DNA of 64,000 nt from contig JALJCO010010208.1 of NCBI GenBank assembly GCA_023101725.1, positions 186,001 to 250,000 of the forward strand, written 5' to 3'. Made by a program: the position numbers and the translations under genes. Of the stretch, positions 26,644 through 38,988 are shown piece after piece. The stretch is from Atherinomorus stipes. Lineage: Eukaryota; Chordata; Actinopteri; Atheriniformes; Atherinidae. Positions within the stretch are counted from its first letter, which is position 1. Each line of letters begins with the position of its first letter. The notes below the pieces were generated by a model. It worked only from the letters and a program-made list of their open reading frames with translations, was not told the DNA's origin and made no database searches.

Positions 26644-27065
26644 CAGTGATGGGAATAACAGTGTTAGAATAAATGGCGTTAGGAAACAGCACTACTTTTT
26701 TCAGTAACGGGCAAATCTAACTAATTACTATATCCATCGTTACAACGCCGTTACTGGCCGTCACTGACAGCGTGTTATGATTGTTATGTGAGATTCACAT
26801 TCGTTCCTTGTAAACAGAAGTTTCACATTTGTTGGGACTATATTGTGTTGGTGCTCTCACGGAGAGGAGGCGGAGTGATACGGAGATACCTGGAGACACT
26901 TGCCCATACACTCAATAGCAACCTGCCGTCTTCGGGGCTGCAGACATGTTCCTTCCCACACACTCATGTTTGAGTAAAAAAAAAAAAAATAGAGTTGCAT
27001 TTTTTCCAAGTAATTAGTTATTTTTATAAAGCTGTAACTCTGTTACTAAAGCTGTTACTTTTTTG
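26644..27065 (+). mobile_element. hAT-like non-autonomous element (CAGTGATGGGAATAAC start)
   Basis: It begins with CAGTGATGGGAATAAC, a terminal sequence I recognise from hAT-derived repeats of fish. GTAACG/CGTTAC motifs and CTAACTAATTACTAT follow, all typical of that repeat. The right portion (TAATTAGTTATTTTT, GTAACTCTGTTACT) looks like the degraded inverted counterpart, but an exact right end and an 8-bp target duplication are not visible. The A run at 26977-26989 is internal. No transposase remains. Confidence 0.6.
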
Positions 27066-27555
27066 GAGAAGCTAGTTTGTCCTGAACTTTAGAAGAGTTT
27101 ACAGAGATTAATAATCAGGTAAGGGATAATGCCCAACAAGGTGTCCAAGGTGTCTATTATCAGAAACTGATCCACTGATTTCTGGTATACGGACACCTCG
27201 AGCAGCTTTATCCTGCTTATACCATGGTCACATATAGAAGAAATAAATATTAAGCTGATTATTCATGTGTTAATGTTATTTTTACAGTAAGTTTTTCACA
27301 AGAACTGTTGCTATACGACAAGACAAGATCTTGCGAGAATTACAAAACTGATGCCACTTTGCATGGAAATAGATGTGATATTTCAGAAGCTCATTGAAAC
27401 TATGCCACAACAAATGTGTGACATCAAAGCTAAAAGATGTAAATAAGAAAAATGAAAATAAATTTGTCTCTGACTTGTACACACACACACGGCCAAAATG
27501 TCCTCACTTTGCTGGTTAAACATGCAAAATGGTCTTCACAATGTAGCAAGTACAT

Positions 27556-27578
27556 TTACACACACACACACACACACA
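27556..27578. repeat. (CA)n microsatellite
   Basis: A run of about 11 CA units immediately left of the inverted-repeat element at 27587. A shorter CA run occurs at 27478-27490. Confidence 0.9.
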
Positions 27579-27586
27579 AACATGTA

Positions 27587-28025
27587 CAGGTACTACCCAA
27601 AAAATTAGAACATTCTGAAAAAGTTCATGTATTTCTGTAATTCAACTTAAAAGGGGCAATTTACATATTGTATCGATAAATAATGTGAATTAAATTGTGA
27701 ATTCTTCTTAACCACGACGGAGACTTTTTAAAAGGTTCGGGGCACTTATGCAGATGTTTTAGATTACTTACCTGATTAGAATGTGACAGTCTGGGCCTAC
27801 AGTACAATACTGGAGCTTATCGCGGTATTCTAATTTTTTGAGTTTTTGAATTTGAGGTTTTCTTCAGCTGCAAGTCGTAATCAGCAACATCCAAACAAAT
27901 AAAAGCTTGAAATATATTGATTTGCATATTATTTAATTATACAATATGTAAATTGCAACTTTTAAGTTGAATTACAGAAATACAAGAACTTTTTCCAGAT
28001 ATTCTAATTTTTTGGGTAGTACCTG
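27587..28025. mobile_element. TA-flanked non-autonomous element with ~100-bp terminal inverted repeats (Tc1/mariner-like)
   Basis: The left end starts CAGGTACTACCCAAAAAATT and the right end is its exact complement. The inverted similarity continues for about 100 bases on each side with a handful of mismatches, including the TTCTGTAATTCAACTTAAAA and GCAATTTACATATTGTAT blocks. TA dinucleotides at 27585-27586 and 28026-28027 fit the TA target duplication of Tc1/mariner elements. The 439-bp element has no transposase and must have been moved by an enzyme supplied elsewhere. The two arms are still highly similar, which points to a fairly recent copy. Confidence 0.85.
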
Positions 28026-28036
28026 TATACATTATG

Positions 28037-28037
<1 letters not shown>

Positions 28038-28089
<52 letters not shown>
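28038..28089. repeat. (AT)n microsatellite
   Basis: About 26 uninterrupted AT units between the inverted-repeat element ending at 28025 and a Tc1 end fragment starting about 28098. The repeat may have expanded at, or replaced, the missing part of the Tc1 copy. Confidence 0.95.
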
Positions 28090-28096
<7 letters not shown>

Positions 28097-28097
28097 C

Positions 28098-28182
28098 AAT
28101 GTTTGATGATCTGAACGTAAGTGTGACTTACATGCAAAAAGCAAGAAATCAGCAAGGGGGCAAACACTTTTTCACACAACTG
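28098..28182 (-). mobile_element. Solitary terminal repeat of a Tc1-like transposon
   Basis: On the minus strand the segment starts CAGTTGTGTGAAAAAGTGTT and continues through GCCCCC and TGATTTCTTGCTTTTTGCATG to ATCATCAAACATTGATA. This is the terminal inverted repeat of a common fish Tc1 family. A TA follows the terminus (28183-28184). The rest of the element is absent: the AT microsatellite sits where it should continue. Confidence 0.75.
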
Positions 28183-28996
28183 TACGTATTGTGGGTGAAT
28201 GATGTAGACCGCACCAGTCTTTCTTTGTATACGTTTGTGGACAAGATGTAATGTGGGGTGTGGATGGTGTTGTTTGAGTAAAGGAGATGTACGATGAGAC
28301 TAAACTAGAGCTGTATCTGAGAGGTAGAGCAAGAAGACAGTTAATTTTTTTAAATTCCTGTGCTGTGTAACAGTGATTTTTTGCACTTGGGACAAATATA
28401 ATAATTTCTTCTTTTTTATTATGAGATGGGGTTAGAGAAGGAAAAACTTCAGCTTCATTCACTAAATTATTTTTCTTTGCTAGATGGAGGTCTGTTAGAA
28501 AAAAAAATTAAAACAAAAAACATTTAAGCTTTGCACCATTCTAGATGTTTGCCGTTGAAGTACACTAGAATTTCTCCCACATAAACCCAGTACTTCGGTC
28601 AACACATTTAATTTTCCTCTGATAAGCGCTGACCTCCATGCAGCATTCTTTTAAGCATCCCTGAATTGGGAAAACAAATATTTTACAGTAGCTATGGATG
28701 CTTTAGTCAACCTGAACCAGTTATGACAGAAAGGGAAAAGAAAAACATTTTTGTATCATAGTGACTTAGAGAAAGTCACTAATACTGACTACAAATTTTA
28801 GCCTTCCGCGTCTTTCAACCCTTGACTGTTGAAAGTGTGACATTTAACATCCTTTCTCTGTTTACATGGTATGGGGCACAATGCTTGTAATCATAGGCAC
28901 AAAGCTGTGCTGCAGATTTCCTTTTGATCTGATTACGCCAGAGCACAAAATCAGTTGTCTTTGTTAGGACGCCTGCATCTATTCAAGAAACAAAAA

Positions 28997-28998
<2 letters not shown>

Positions 28999-29033
<35 letters not shown>

Positions 29034-29044
29034 CTGTATATATA
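28999..29044. repeat. (AT)n microsatellite, imperfect right half
   Basis: A run of AT units from 28999 to about 29027, then interrupted TATACATATACTGTATATATAT. It is translated as a meaningless YIYIYI string in chance frames. Confidence 0.9.
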
Positions 29045-31499
29045 TCAAATATAATACAAACAAAATGCAGAAGACCAATGCAAAAGACTAAAAATGCAAG
29101 TTCCTCCTCACCTGGTAGATGGTCAATTAGCTTTTTGTTGCTGTGTTTACTCAGTGTCAGCTCTGATTAATAGTCACAACATGGTGGAAAGAACACCTGA
29201 AAATGTAGTGTGGCGCCTGGGTGGGACGTTGCTGCCATCTGATACCATCTCAACAACATGGCACTTATCTCATTGGCCCCCATGGGGGTGTTTACAGATG
29301 TTTTCTCGTCAAGACAAATTAGTGAGGCCATGTTCCTTTTTTATCTTCTTGGAGTGAAGCAGTGAACAGAGACGTCATGGTCACTGCCTAGAGTTGCTGT
29401 TCCTTTGAGCTGGTACATGTTTGGCTAATCTTAGCCCCGTTGTAAAAGTGGTGACATGTCACTTCTAAGTAAATGTGTTCACCGAGCTTTGTATTCATAA
29501 CCAGGGCAACCAAGAGGATGAAAACATATTGTCAGTATTTTCCCCACCCTTTCTCTAATCTGTCCATCTAATCTAATATCCAAAATGTTTTGAGCGGCTG
29601 TGTCTGGCTTAGCTGTGGTAATACTCTAAATCCTGACTGGGCTGTGTGCTGTAAAAAGAGACAACGAGGTTAGATTTTGCAGATGACAACATCTCCTGCA
29701 CAAGTACACACACTACCCTCCCTTTCTGCCTGCCAGTGCCTCTCAGTGTCTCTCAAAAACATCTACAACAGATGCATTTATTTTTACTTACTGTAAAACC
29801 TTGGTGAGAAGGATGCAGCCTCACTCTAACAAAAGTTGACTACCTGCTGGTGGAAAAAAGCACCTTCTTACACTGACCATGACAGCGTTGTTAGCAAACC
29901 CCAGGCGGCTAAACACAGCCACCCCTGCGGGCATCCATATGTCGTTTGTGTGATAGATGCAGAAGCACGAGGCAGGGTCATGTTTATTGCTTTTCATAAT
30001 GTGCCACCAGTGCATTCATGGTAATGAGGATGTTGCCCTATGATTGTGCCAGTTTAAAATGTTACACTTCATCACCTTAATACCAGGTCTCGGGAACATT
30101 TGATGGCACAGACTCCATAAGGCTGGCTGCAAATTAGTGGGTCTAGTTATTTCAACATTAGCTTGTCAACACCTCATCTTAATTTCACAGCTGAACCATA
30201 TAAATGGAGACCTTGAATGCTTTGGCTGCTTGTGTTGAGGGTAGATAGGAGGTGAGAGCGTATGTGGGTGTAAGCACACAGGCACATCTGTGTCTACACC
30301 ACCATGTACGGACGTGAGAGAGTGTGTGTGTGTGTGTCAGCATGTGTCGAAAAGGCATTCTCCTCCTCAGAGAGATATGAATTCAAAATAACAGACACAG
30401 AGATAGAAATAGAGGGAGAGAGTCAGCAAGCGTGAGTGGGAGAGAGAAAATAATCTCATGCTATGTTATCCCTGCAAAACCTGACAAACCACCCCCCGAG
30501 ACTGATCTGGCTTAGCATTCAGTGTGGTTAGGGGCTTGTTTGTGCTCTTATGATTGGACCAGGCTGGCTAAGTTGGCCTCATAACAGTCCAGTCACAGTG
30601 GAGCCCCAGTGGAGTCACGCTGCCTGGGGATGGCAGGCCTGTCTCTATCTGGCCACAGATATCAATAAAGGCAGCAGTACAGTCTTGTGGGAGGCTGGAC
30701 AGTCCAAATTTTCTCCCCTGAAGGATGGTTATTAATTGTCTCCATGTTGCATGTGGTCTGCTTGAACAACATGCTTTTTTTGTCAAACATTTTGAATTCT
30801 AGGCATGTATCCCAGAATGCAATTAGTCCTCTGCCATTAGATCAAGCGACACATGTCTTCTTGCCTCATGCCTGGTCTGGAATTACGGTGAGGGGAGGGA
30901 GAAAAGGAGGAAATTAGTATGGAAATGAGCTGTCTTCAAAGCCTTTGGCGTTAAAGGTGGCGTAAGGTGCTACAGGAGGCTGGCAGCTCCTTTTGCAGAT
31001 ATCTTAGGAACAGAAAACGTAGGGATACAGGAGGATTGACTTCCTTGGGAGACTCAAATCCCTCTGTGCAATGAACGATTAAGGAGATGGGACTTGAAAG
31101 GCACATCATGCTGTTTAGTATACTCTAATTGTGCATTCGGTACAGAGTGGTCTGGGGTAAGCAGATTGTATTTTAGCATCACACACTGATTTTTGATCCA
31201 TAGAGAGTTGGAGGTCCTTTACAATTTAAAATAAACATATTAGTGTTTGTAATCTTTACCAAATAGGACTAAGCCCCAGCCTGGGATATGAGTCTGATGT
31301 GCGTTGTGATCCTTTCCTCACTTTTTCTGTGTATTAGGACCACTGACAAACTGGCTCATATTTAAGCCTTGCTGGGTTTTTATTTATTTTTTTTTTTATT
31401 TTTATTTTTTTTATTTTGAGCGATGTCTTTTTAGGTATCAAAATGTTTGTTAAATTAAATGTTCCTTTAAATGGCATCTCAACTGCAAATCTAATGCAG

Positions 31500-31500
<1 letters not shown>

Positions 31501-31535
<35 letters not shown>
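31501..31535. repeat. (TA)n microsatellite followed by T run
   Basis: About 17 TA units followed immediately by a T run (to about 31548). A T-rich low-complexity stretch (31379-31416) lies about 85 bases upstream. Confidence 0.9.
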
Positions 31536-31543
<8 letters not shown>

Positions 31544-34500
31544 TTTTAGCAACATTTATTTTCTTGGTTTTCACTTTTTGTTGGCATGTCAAGCGGCTCT
31601 CAGTCTCCTGACTTCAGCCTCCATGACAGAGTTCAGGGCAGGCGGTGACAGTTAAAGCACAAAAACAGAAACAGCTGGGCTCTAGTTGAGTTTTGACTAT
31701 GTTACAAAAGCAGCACCAATACTGGAAAAGTAAAAATATTTCTCATATTTAAAGGTTAAATCAAAGGTGATGTTGAAACCAAGGTTAAATAGATGGAATT
31801 ATTGGTCGTGTGAATTTGGAGAAATCTCCTCAAAAGACTAGCTGAAGATTTACCTCTTAAGTGAAGAAAAACTAAATAGTTTAATTGCTGAGTTATTGAT
31901 TTAGAGCCATGCAGGAGTTTTGTATTTCTACTTTTAGCAGAGTACTGGTCAGCTGTATGCTGAGTAAATGGTGCCAGTAATTCCCTAAGGTCAGTGCTCG
32001 TATGATATGTGATATGAACTGTGCAGAGCATTTTGCTACAGCGTGGCAATGTGTGAATTGTGTAACAGACCATTATTTGCCGCATGGTACATGGCGCATG
32101 CTGTTTTTTTTAGTTGAATTTTTCAAATTTTATCAGATAATGGTTGGTTCTTGACTTATTTTCACAACCTTGCTGGTAGTTTCTAATGGAGATCATGTGT
32201 GAGGTGATTCGTTTATTTATACATATTTGTTGCTCTCTGCATTAATTCAAAGTGAAGTGGGTACAATTTTCCACTTCTACAAATGCAGACGTTCAGTTGA
32301 TTTGAACCTTTTATTAAAGCAATAAAAGGTTGTCTGTCTTTTTTTTTTTTTAACAGACACTACCTTTACTCTCTTATACAGAGGCACATTTTCTAAATTT
32401 ATCAATGTTTTCCCAAAGGACCCATTTGACTTTTGCTGATAATGTCATGGTGATTGTCACTGCACCTCATAGCATGACTTATGCTTGCAAAATTGATTTA
32501 CAATGACCAATTTCTGGTTAAATGTCTACCTTGCTTAAGTTCAGTAAAGAGCATACTCAAGGTCAGCCTACGGTCCAACACTAACAATAACTTGAGCATG
32601 GGATGCAAAGTGGAGTCTCATGTCAAAACCCAATCCAAACATCCAAGCTGACATATTTGGTGTCATTTTTCTTCCTATGTTGCCTCAAACACACACAAGG
32701 TTAACATACTGAGGTGTTAAACAGTGCAGAAATTATATTCATGTTTATCTAAAAAAAAAAAAACTAAGAAAAGACAAGCATGACAAAACAATCAGCACAT
32801 GACTCAGTCCAGAAATGTTTAGTGTAAAGCTGTTCTATGATGGACTGAGCGCTCAAACTTGATTTTGTCCATCTGAGCTTACCTTCAACTATTTGTTTGA
32901 TCAGTTTTCACTAATCAATGACAGTGAAAGTCATTCAGACTTGTCCTAAAGTTGTGTTCATAAATATTAATGCTGATATCTTTTTAGTTTTCAGCCACAC
33001 GTTCCTTTAGTTTCTTCAGTTATTCAGCGCAACCTGCAGGTATGCAAAGGTAGTTAATACCTGAATATTTAAGATAAATGGTCTTGCTTGAACCCTCTGG
33101 CTTCATTATCTCTTTTACAATGTAGTGGCGTGTAGGTGCTGCTTATTTTAGCAGGAGGCAATCTGGCCCTGAGGCTACGGGGATTCCTTTCCCCCATGTG
33201 TCAGCTAATGTTTACCGAGGCCTGAGGTCTCTGGATGGATCACAGGATTTCATAATCCACTGCCTGTACAGTGGAGCGAGGGCAAAAAAATAATTCTCTT
33301 TGTGTCAACAGTTGTTTCATTCATGGGTAATTTCCCCATAGCAAGCCTCATGCTGCAGCCAGAGAGAGAAAGAGGGAGAAAGGAAGAGATAGCAAGAGAG
33401 ATGTCCACACTCAAGAGCTCTGCTTCCTGGAAACTGCCTCATGATTTGGTTGTAAGGCTTTGCTATTTGTATTCCCCCTGGCTTGTTCCCTCTCATTCAT
33501 GTGTCTTAACCAACCATGCATTTGAATTTATGAGAGAGCTGCAAGTCAAGAGATGCAGATGGTGTCAGCAGTTCTTTTCTGGGGGAGGACATCTCTGGAA
33601 TCGCTACTTAACAGTTTTCCTCTTGCTCCCTGTGCTCTGGCTATTTTCCAAGGCGTAGTTCAGGATCAATGCACTGTGGAAGTGAACTCTGAATGGCAGC
33701 ACTGGAGGTAAAACTCATTCAGACCTGAGCATTGACTGTGCAACTCTGAAATGTTACAAAATGAGGTATTTCATTTTATTTTTACTCTAGTGGAAGTATT
33801 TTTTTAAATGTGGTTTTTATCACATTGTAGATGTCGTGAAGTCCACTGCATTTCATGTGACTAAACAGCTTTTGAATCTCTGCAAATTAGAAGTGGCCAA
33901 TAAAACCAATATTTGAGATTCTTTACATCCTTGTTTAAGCAACACTTTCCTTCTTCTTTACCAGTTAAACCATCACTGAGTTGCTTTCGGCAAAAGCATC
34001 AGGAATAATGTACTGTGCAACCATCACACACGTACCTTGTTTCCTCCCACTGCCTAGCTTATTAAGTCTAGTCAAACACAGCAGCTACAAACAGCTTCCT
34101 CCAGCCTCTCCTGCAGCTTCACTGCTAACCTTCCCCATCAATATGTGTTTATACCGCTGTCAGTACAACAGCCCAGTGATCACAATGGTGGAACAACCCA
34201 GCACAGTTTATGGGAGAGCCATCATAGCCCTTTGCAGACCTCGGGATGTACATTCAATGCATATCCATGCACTTTTTCTCCCCTTGGCTCTTGACTGATA
34301 TCTGAGCAGCACAGTATTGCAAAAGCAGGATCATCTTAAGGTGGATAAAGAAGAAACTTTCACTATCATGACCCTGTGGATTAACTGGTCCCTTCTCTAT
34401 GCTGATATGAAAGTGCACAGCTTTGCAGACATGAACATGGCAGGCAGGCTATACATTGTAAGTTATGTTTAGGGTCACAACACTGTGATTGCAACCAATG

Positions 34501-35987
34501 ATGCATTGTTAGCTGATGTATTGGTACAGTGGCAGAGATACATTTAACAGTTGGTGCTTAACTTGTACATTAAAAAATGAGAAATGGAAAAAGAAAAGAA
34601 AGATCATTTCAAAACACCCATTTCATAATGTCAACAATGGAAGGACAGGATGTAAAAATAATTGAATAAGTAAAGGGTAACCATTTTTCATCTATCGAAT
34701 ATGCTGCATTAATATAATCTTCTGGCTGCCTAAAACTAAGATTTCAACAAATTCAACACAATCACACCATACGTATATTCTTGAAGCTGCAATAGCCCCT
34801 GTTTGCCGAAGAGAGAGCATCAGCACACAAACAACACTTCTGCAACAGCATTGGCAACCTGGTGTAAACAAAATCCAATATTAACACAATTACAATTGAT
34901 TCAGTTAATTTAAGTAGAGCTGCACAGTTTGTTTATATCTGGTTGAACTTGTCAATTAACAGCTAGTGATTTAATTACAATTGCTAATTTCAGCTTCTCG
35001 TCCTTTTACAAGGTGTGGATATATATGGGGGCTGGTGTAGCAAATAACTATTTGTTATTGTAATGGATTGCTTGCAAAGAAATAAGAGGCTGTTTTCTTT
35101 TTCTTCCCATTTTCATGGCCTGAATTTAAAGCAAAATCCAGTTGTCTCTGAATCATCAGCAGTGTGCTAGGTTGTGCTTTCTAACAGAAAGTCCTGATGA
35201 AACTGGAGGCCACTATGCTGCAGAAGGTCATGCATGCTATTTCACTACTGGGAAAAAAAAAAAGAAGGAAAAAAAGGGAAATGACTCAGCTTGGTCTCAC
35301 TTTTTTAGCCTGAATTAAGTTCTCTGTAAAGGTGACCTGATTAGGCATTGCTCCAGCAGTACCGAGGTGTATCTCATACTGTAACCTTTAGTGTGACTGA
35401 TATGTTGCATTACTTTACAACACATACTGTATTCCTTGCCACCGTGCCCAAGACTGATTTCGAACTTTCTAACTTTGTAAAAGTTAGTGTTGAGTTTATC
35501 ACTCTAAATTGTTCAGTGCAAATACTGCCAACAGCAATACTTCAGGTTTTCTCATCTGTATGAGACCCTTGCAAAATATGGATCTCTGTTAAACGGCACC
35601 AGAGACCCTTTGATGAGAACACTCATATTGATTTGATGCCTGTATTCTCATATGTTTCATTAACTTCTGCTACAAAATGATTGATTTTAACAGTGTGTGA
35701 TCTGGTTCAGCTCGGGGCAGTGTTGAAACTAAATTACGCTCTCAGGTTGACACACTGCTTGTTTATAGTCTGTGCATTTTGGATTACCACATGGCTGTAT
35801 GCACATGTGTGCGCATGTACTGTAGGTGTGCACAGACAAATCTATGCACGACAAAGTCAATACACATCATGACTTCAGAGCACTCTTTCTCCCAGTGAAA
35901 AAGTACTCTGGAAATAGCAGAGCTTGGTTTCACTTTCACCTGCCTCGACCAAACACAGGATCTTCCATATATCAAATTTCCTGCTAC

Positions 35988-36013
35988 AGTGACTTGAAAT
36001 AATTCAAGTCACT
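35988..36013. repeat. Short perfect inverted repeat (11-bp arms)
   Basis: AGTGACTTGAA and TTCAAGTCACT flank a 4-base spacer (ATAA). This can form a hairpin or cruciform, or be a dyad binding site. No T run or other context makes it an RNA terminator. It may be chance or a relic of a small element. Confidence 0.6.
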
Positions 36014-37094
36014 TTACTGTTGAAGAACTGACTTCTTGCTTAACAGTATAATCAAAGCAGGCAGGAGATCAGTGGGGTCATGGACAAACCATTCATTTCA
36101 GTCCACAGCAATATCACAAGGAAAAACAAAACATCCAAACATAAAACAACAAAAAAAATCCCTTAATTTTGTATTTCCTAAGCAAACAGCAGCGGGGTCA
36201 GCGCCCAGCACAGCGGTCACCCCGCCTGGACGCTCACAAGCTCTCAGTGTTAGATAAGGTTGTAATAAGATATAGTCAAAGCCTGGCAACTAATCTGATA
36301 TTTCACCTCAGTGAGAGATAGGAAAGATATAAAAACGTATTAGGAGTGGGCACTAAGAGGATTAGAGTATGGAAACGGATGTGTGCCGGCGTTTTAATCC
36401 ACTCATGCTTAACCCTTTCAAGCTGCCCAATCTGCTAAACACAAACAATGATTATTTACAGTAGTTCTGCTTGTGATGGAACCACTGCTCTTGTTTCAGA
36501 CGGTAATTCCACACATACACTGACACACACATTACACCCTCACATTCAATTTGACTTCATGTACGAAAAAAAACGTGAGCAGTGAAGTGACAGAGCTGAG
36601 GTTTGATTAAGATTCTCTGTCCTGTGACAACAGCGTGCGGGTCTCTCTCCAGTGAATTACTCTGGATTGAAGATTTGGTGGTTGGTTTAACAGAGCTCTG
36701 TGTGTGTGTTGGGGTGTGTTTGGCTGTGTGTTGCATTTATTCAGGTAGAGTCTGTTCATGTTTGTATGTAGTAGGTGTGTTTCATTCTTTCACTTATTGT
36801 CACCTTGACACATATGAACTGTATTCTTATGTGAACCAATATTGACATAATGACAATTTATTCATGTTGCTTGAGGTGTTTTTTCTTAAGGTTGTTCTAT
36901 TTGAGGAAAAAAAAAAAAAAAAGGTCTAACATAATAACTTGGCACTATACTGTTTCCTCCATGAGCCAAACAGCCTCTGCTTTGTAATCTTACCATTCTG
37001 CATAGCGACAGCAGTACAAGGAGCAGAGAGCCCAAAATAACTGAAGAATAAAAAGTAATTTAGTTTAGTGTTTACCTGAATTGTATCACAGAAT

Positions 37095-37916
37095 TGTATT
37101 GTGTAAAAACCACCAATCAGGCCAGAAATCTGGGTGTAGTGATGGACTCAGACCTAAACTTTGAAAAACACATCAAGGCGATCACTAAATCAGCCTACTA
37201 TCACCTGAAGAACATCTCAAGGATAAAAGATCTGATGTCTCAGGAAAATCTGGAAAAACTAGTCCATACATTCATCTTCAGTCGGCTTGACTACTGTAAC
37301 AGCGTCTTTACTGGTCTACCTAAAAAATCAGTTAAACAGCTGCAGCTCATTCAGAACTCTGCTTCCCGGGTTCTCACTAAGACCAGAAAAGTGGACCACA
37401 TCAGTCCAGTTCTGAGGTCTTTACACTGGCTGCCGGTCCATCAGAGAATAGACTTTAAAGTTCTGCTGCTGGTCTATAAAGCTCTGAATGGTTTAGGCCC
37501 AAAACACATCAGTGACCTCTTGACCCAGAATGAACCTACTAGACCCCTCAGGTCATCTGGATCCGGTCTTTTATCAGTTCCCAGAGTCAGAACCAGACAT
37601 GGAGAAGCTGCGTTCAGCTTCTATGCTCCACATGTCTGGAACAAACTCCCAGAACGTCTCAGATCAGCTGAAACACTTAGTTTATTTAAATCCAGGCTGA
37701 AGACCCACCTGTTCTCAGCTGCATTTACATAGATTTTATTCAAAAGTTAAAATCCGCACATCTCTATATTCTCTCTTTTAATTTTAAATGCTTTTAATTT
37801 TGAATCATGCTTCTAATCTTTTTTCTCTCCCTTTTGCTTATAATATTTTATGTAAAGCACTTTGAATTGTTCTGTACATGAAATGTGCTATACAAATAAA
37901 CTTGCCTTGCCTTGAT
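37095..37916 (+). mobile_element. 5'-truncated L2-type LINE (reverse transcriptase C-terminus plus 3'UTR)
   Basis: An uninterrupted frame to 37732 encodes the C-terminal part of a non-LTR reverse transcriptase polyprotein. Marker phrases are NLGVVMDSDLNFEKHIK, FSRLDYCNSVFTGLP, LHWLPVHQRIDFK and NKLPERLRSAETLSLFK, which I recognise from L2/Maui-clade elements of fish. The frame ends with FSAAFT and a stop. The 3'UTR closes with TGTAAAGCACTTTGAATTG, TGTGCTATACAAATAAACTT and a short GCCTT repeat, the usual L2 end. The catalytic reverse transcriptase core and the endonuclease are missing through 5' truncation, which is normal for LINE copies. The lack of frameshifts suggests a fairly young insertion. 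Confidence 0.9.
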
Positions 37917-38403
37917 ATGGAGTTTGAAGTACACGCAGTACCACAGAGACCCCTGACAAGTAAGTAAATTCGCAAACAAATATTAGGCTAACAGTTAGCA
38001 TTGAGCTGAGAGATGTGTTTCACTCACCGGTGCTGTTGTCTGTTCATGCGTTTTAGGAACTACGTCAGGTTTCAGAAGTAATCCCCGAGAAAAAAACACT
38101 TTACTGCCCGAGTTTCATGAAGTTGTCAGGAATGAAGTTCACACACAAAGTTGAGTTTTTTTTTTCTGCTCCTGAAGTTATAATCCAAGCACTTCTGGCA
38201 AGTCGATTCGTCCAGTACAACAAATAAACTCCCACGCTGAAGGTATCCACATTTTTCCCAACTTGCCGTCCTCTACAGCTTAAAAAAAAAAAAAAAAATC
38301 TCGTGAACTCTGGAGCAAATGTCTGTTAGCTGATGGCTGTTTATCTCTGAGGAAATCTTCCTGCAGGCTGTTAGTTTCTTCCTCAGAGGGTGTGTATACG
38401 TTA
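37917..38403 (-). other. Between LINE and Harbinger-like element; possible first-exon-like segment
   Basis: Mostly unrecognised sequence with an A run (38281-38297). On the minus strand a short Met frame (MNRQQH) near 38050-38030 ends at CACCG/GTGAGTGAAA, a strong match to a splice donor. No protein family is identifiable in so short a frame. It could be the 5' end of an unannotated transcript, part of an old transposon gene, or chance. Confidence 0.3.
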
Positions 38404-38985
38404 CCCTGGCTTTACACCTGGTCCGTGACGTGATCACAGCGCAGCGGCGTGCCATGCGCACCGGATCGTTGAAACATATTGATCGCCGCGGCGCGTGAGC
38501 CGTCCGTCGTCGCTTCGGCCTGCCGCGCCGCAGCGCTACAGATACGCGCCAGCTCTATTTTTGACGCTCCACGCACCGACACCGCATCAATATCAGTAGT
38601 TCAGATTGGACCAGACAGGAAGTCAGACACAGGTTCAGTGTAAAACATCCGGTAACTTCCTAAACAAAAGCCACTGTGCAGCTTTCAAACTGCTGAACTA
38701 CCTGAACATGACAGCATCTCCGTGTCCACAAGGTTACAGTGAAATAAGGAACCATGACGCATGAACATGTGGACAAAATGAACCATTTGGATGAGAATCA
38801 CGGGCGATCTAGCAGCCCTCTCGTGATTCCGTGATGTCACGAATCTAACAACAGCTGGTGCACTTGCAGCTGCGCTGCACGGCCACACAGTGAACGGTGT
38901 AAATGCTTGCGCCGTGAAAGTCGCAGCAAAGCCGCTGCGCTGTGCCGCACGACGCTACAGACACGGAGCAGGTGTAAAGCTGGGG
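38404..38985. mobile_element. TTA-flanked non-autonomous element (PIF/Harbinger-like)
   Basis: The left end CCCTGGCTTTACACCTGGTC and the right end GGAGCAGGTGTAAAGCTGGGG are inverted repeats of about 23 bases with a few mismatches. TTA directly flanks both sides (38401-38403 and 38986-38988), the 3-bp target duplication typical of PIF/Harbinger elements. The 582-bp body is GC-rich with many CG dinucleotides and no transposase or Myb-like frame. Confidence 0.75.
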
Positions 38986-38988
38986 TTA

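Larger units (their letters stand above)
28185..37094. other. Intergenic DNA with AT microsatellites; no gene seen
   Basis: AT-rich sequence with AT microsatellites (28999-29044 and 31501-31535), T-rich tracts (31379-31416, 32338-32352), A runs (32751-32762, 35250-35260, 36905-36921), a short GT run (30322-30337), a purine-rich stretch (33360-33400) and a perfect short hairpin (35988-36013). No open frame shows family features, and no repeat family is confidently recognised. Confidence 0.6.

Noticed and set aside
28955..29170. Small frame with an IYIYIYIYTYTVY string
   Set aside because: It is translation of an AT microsatellite.
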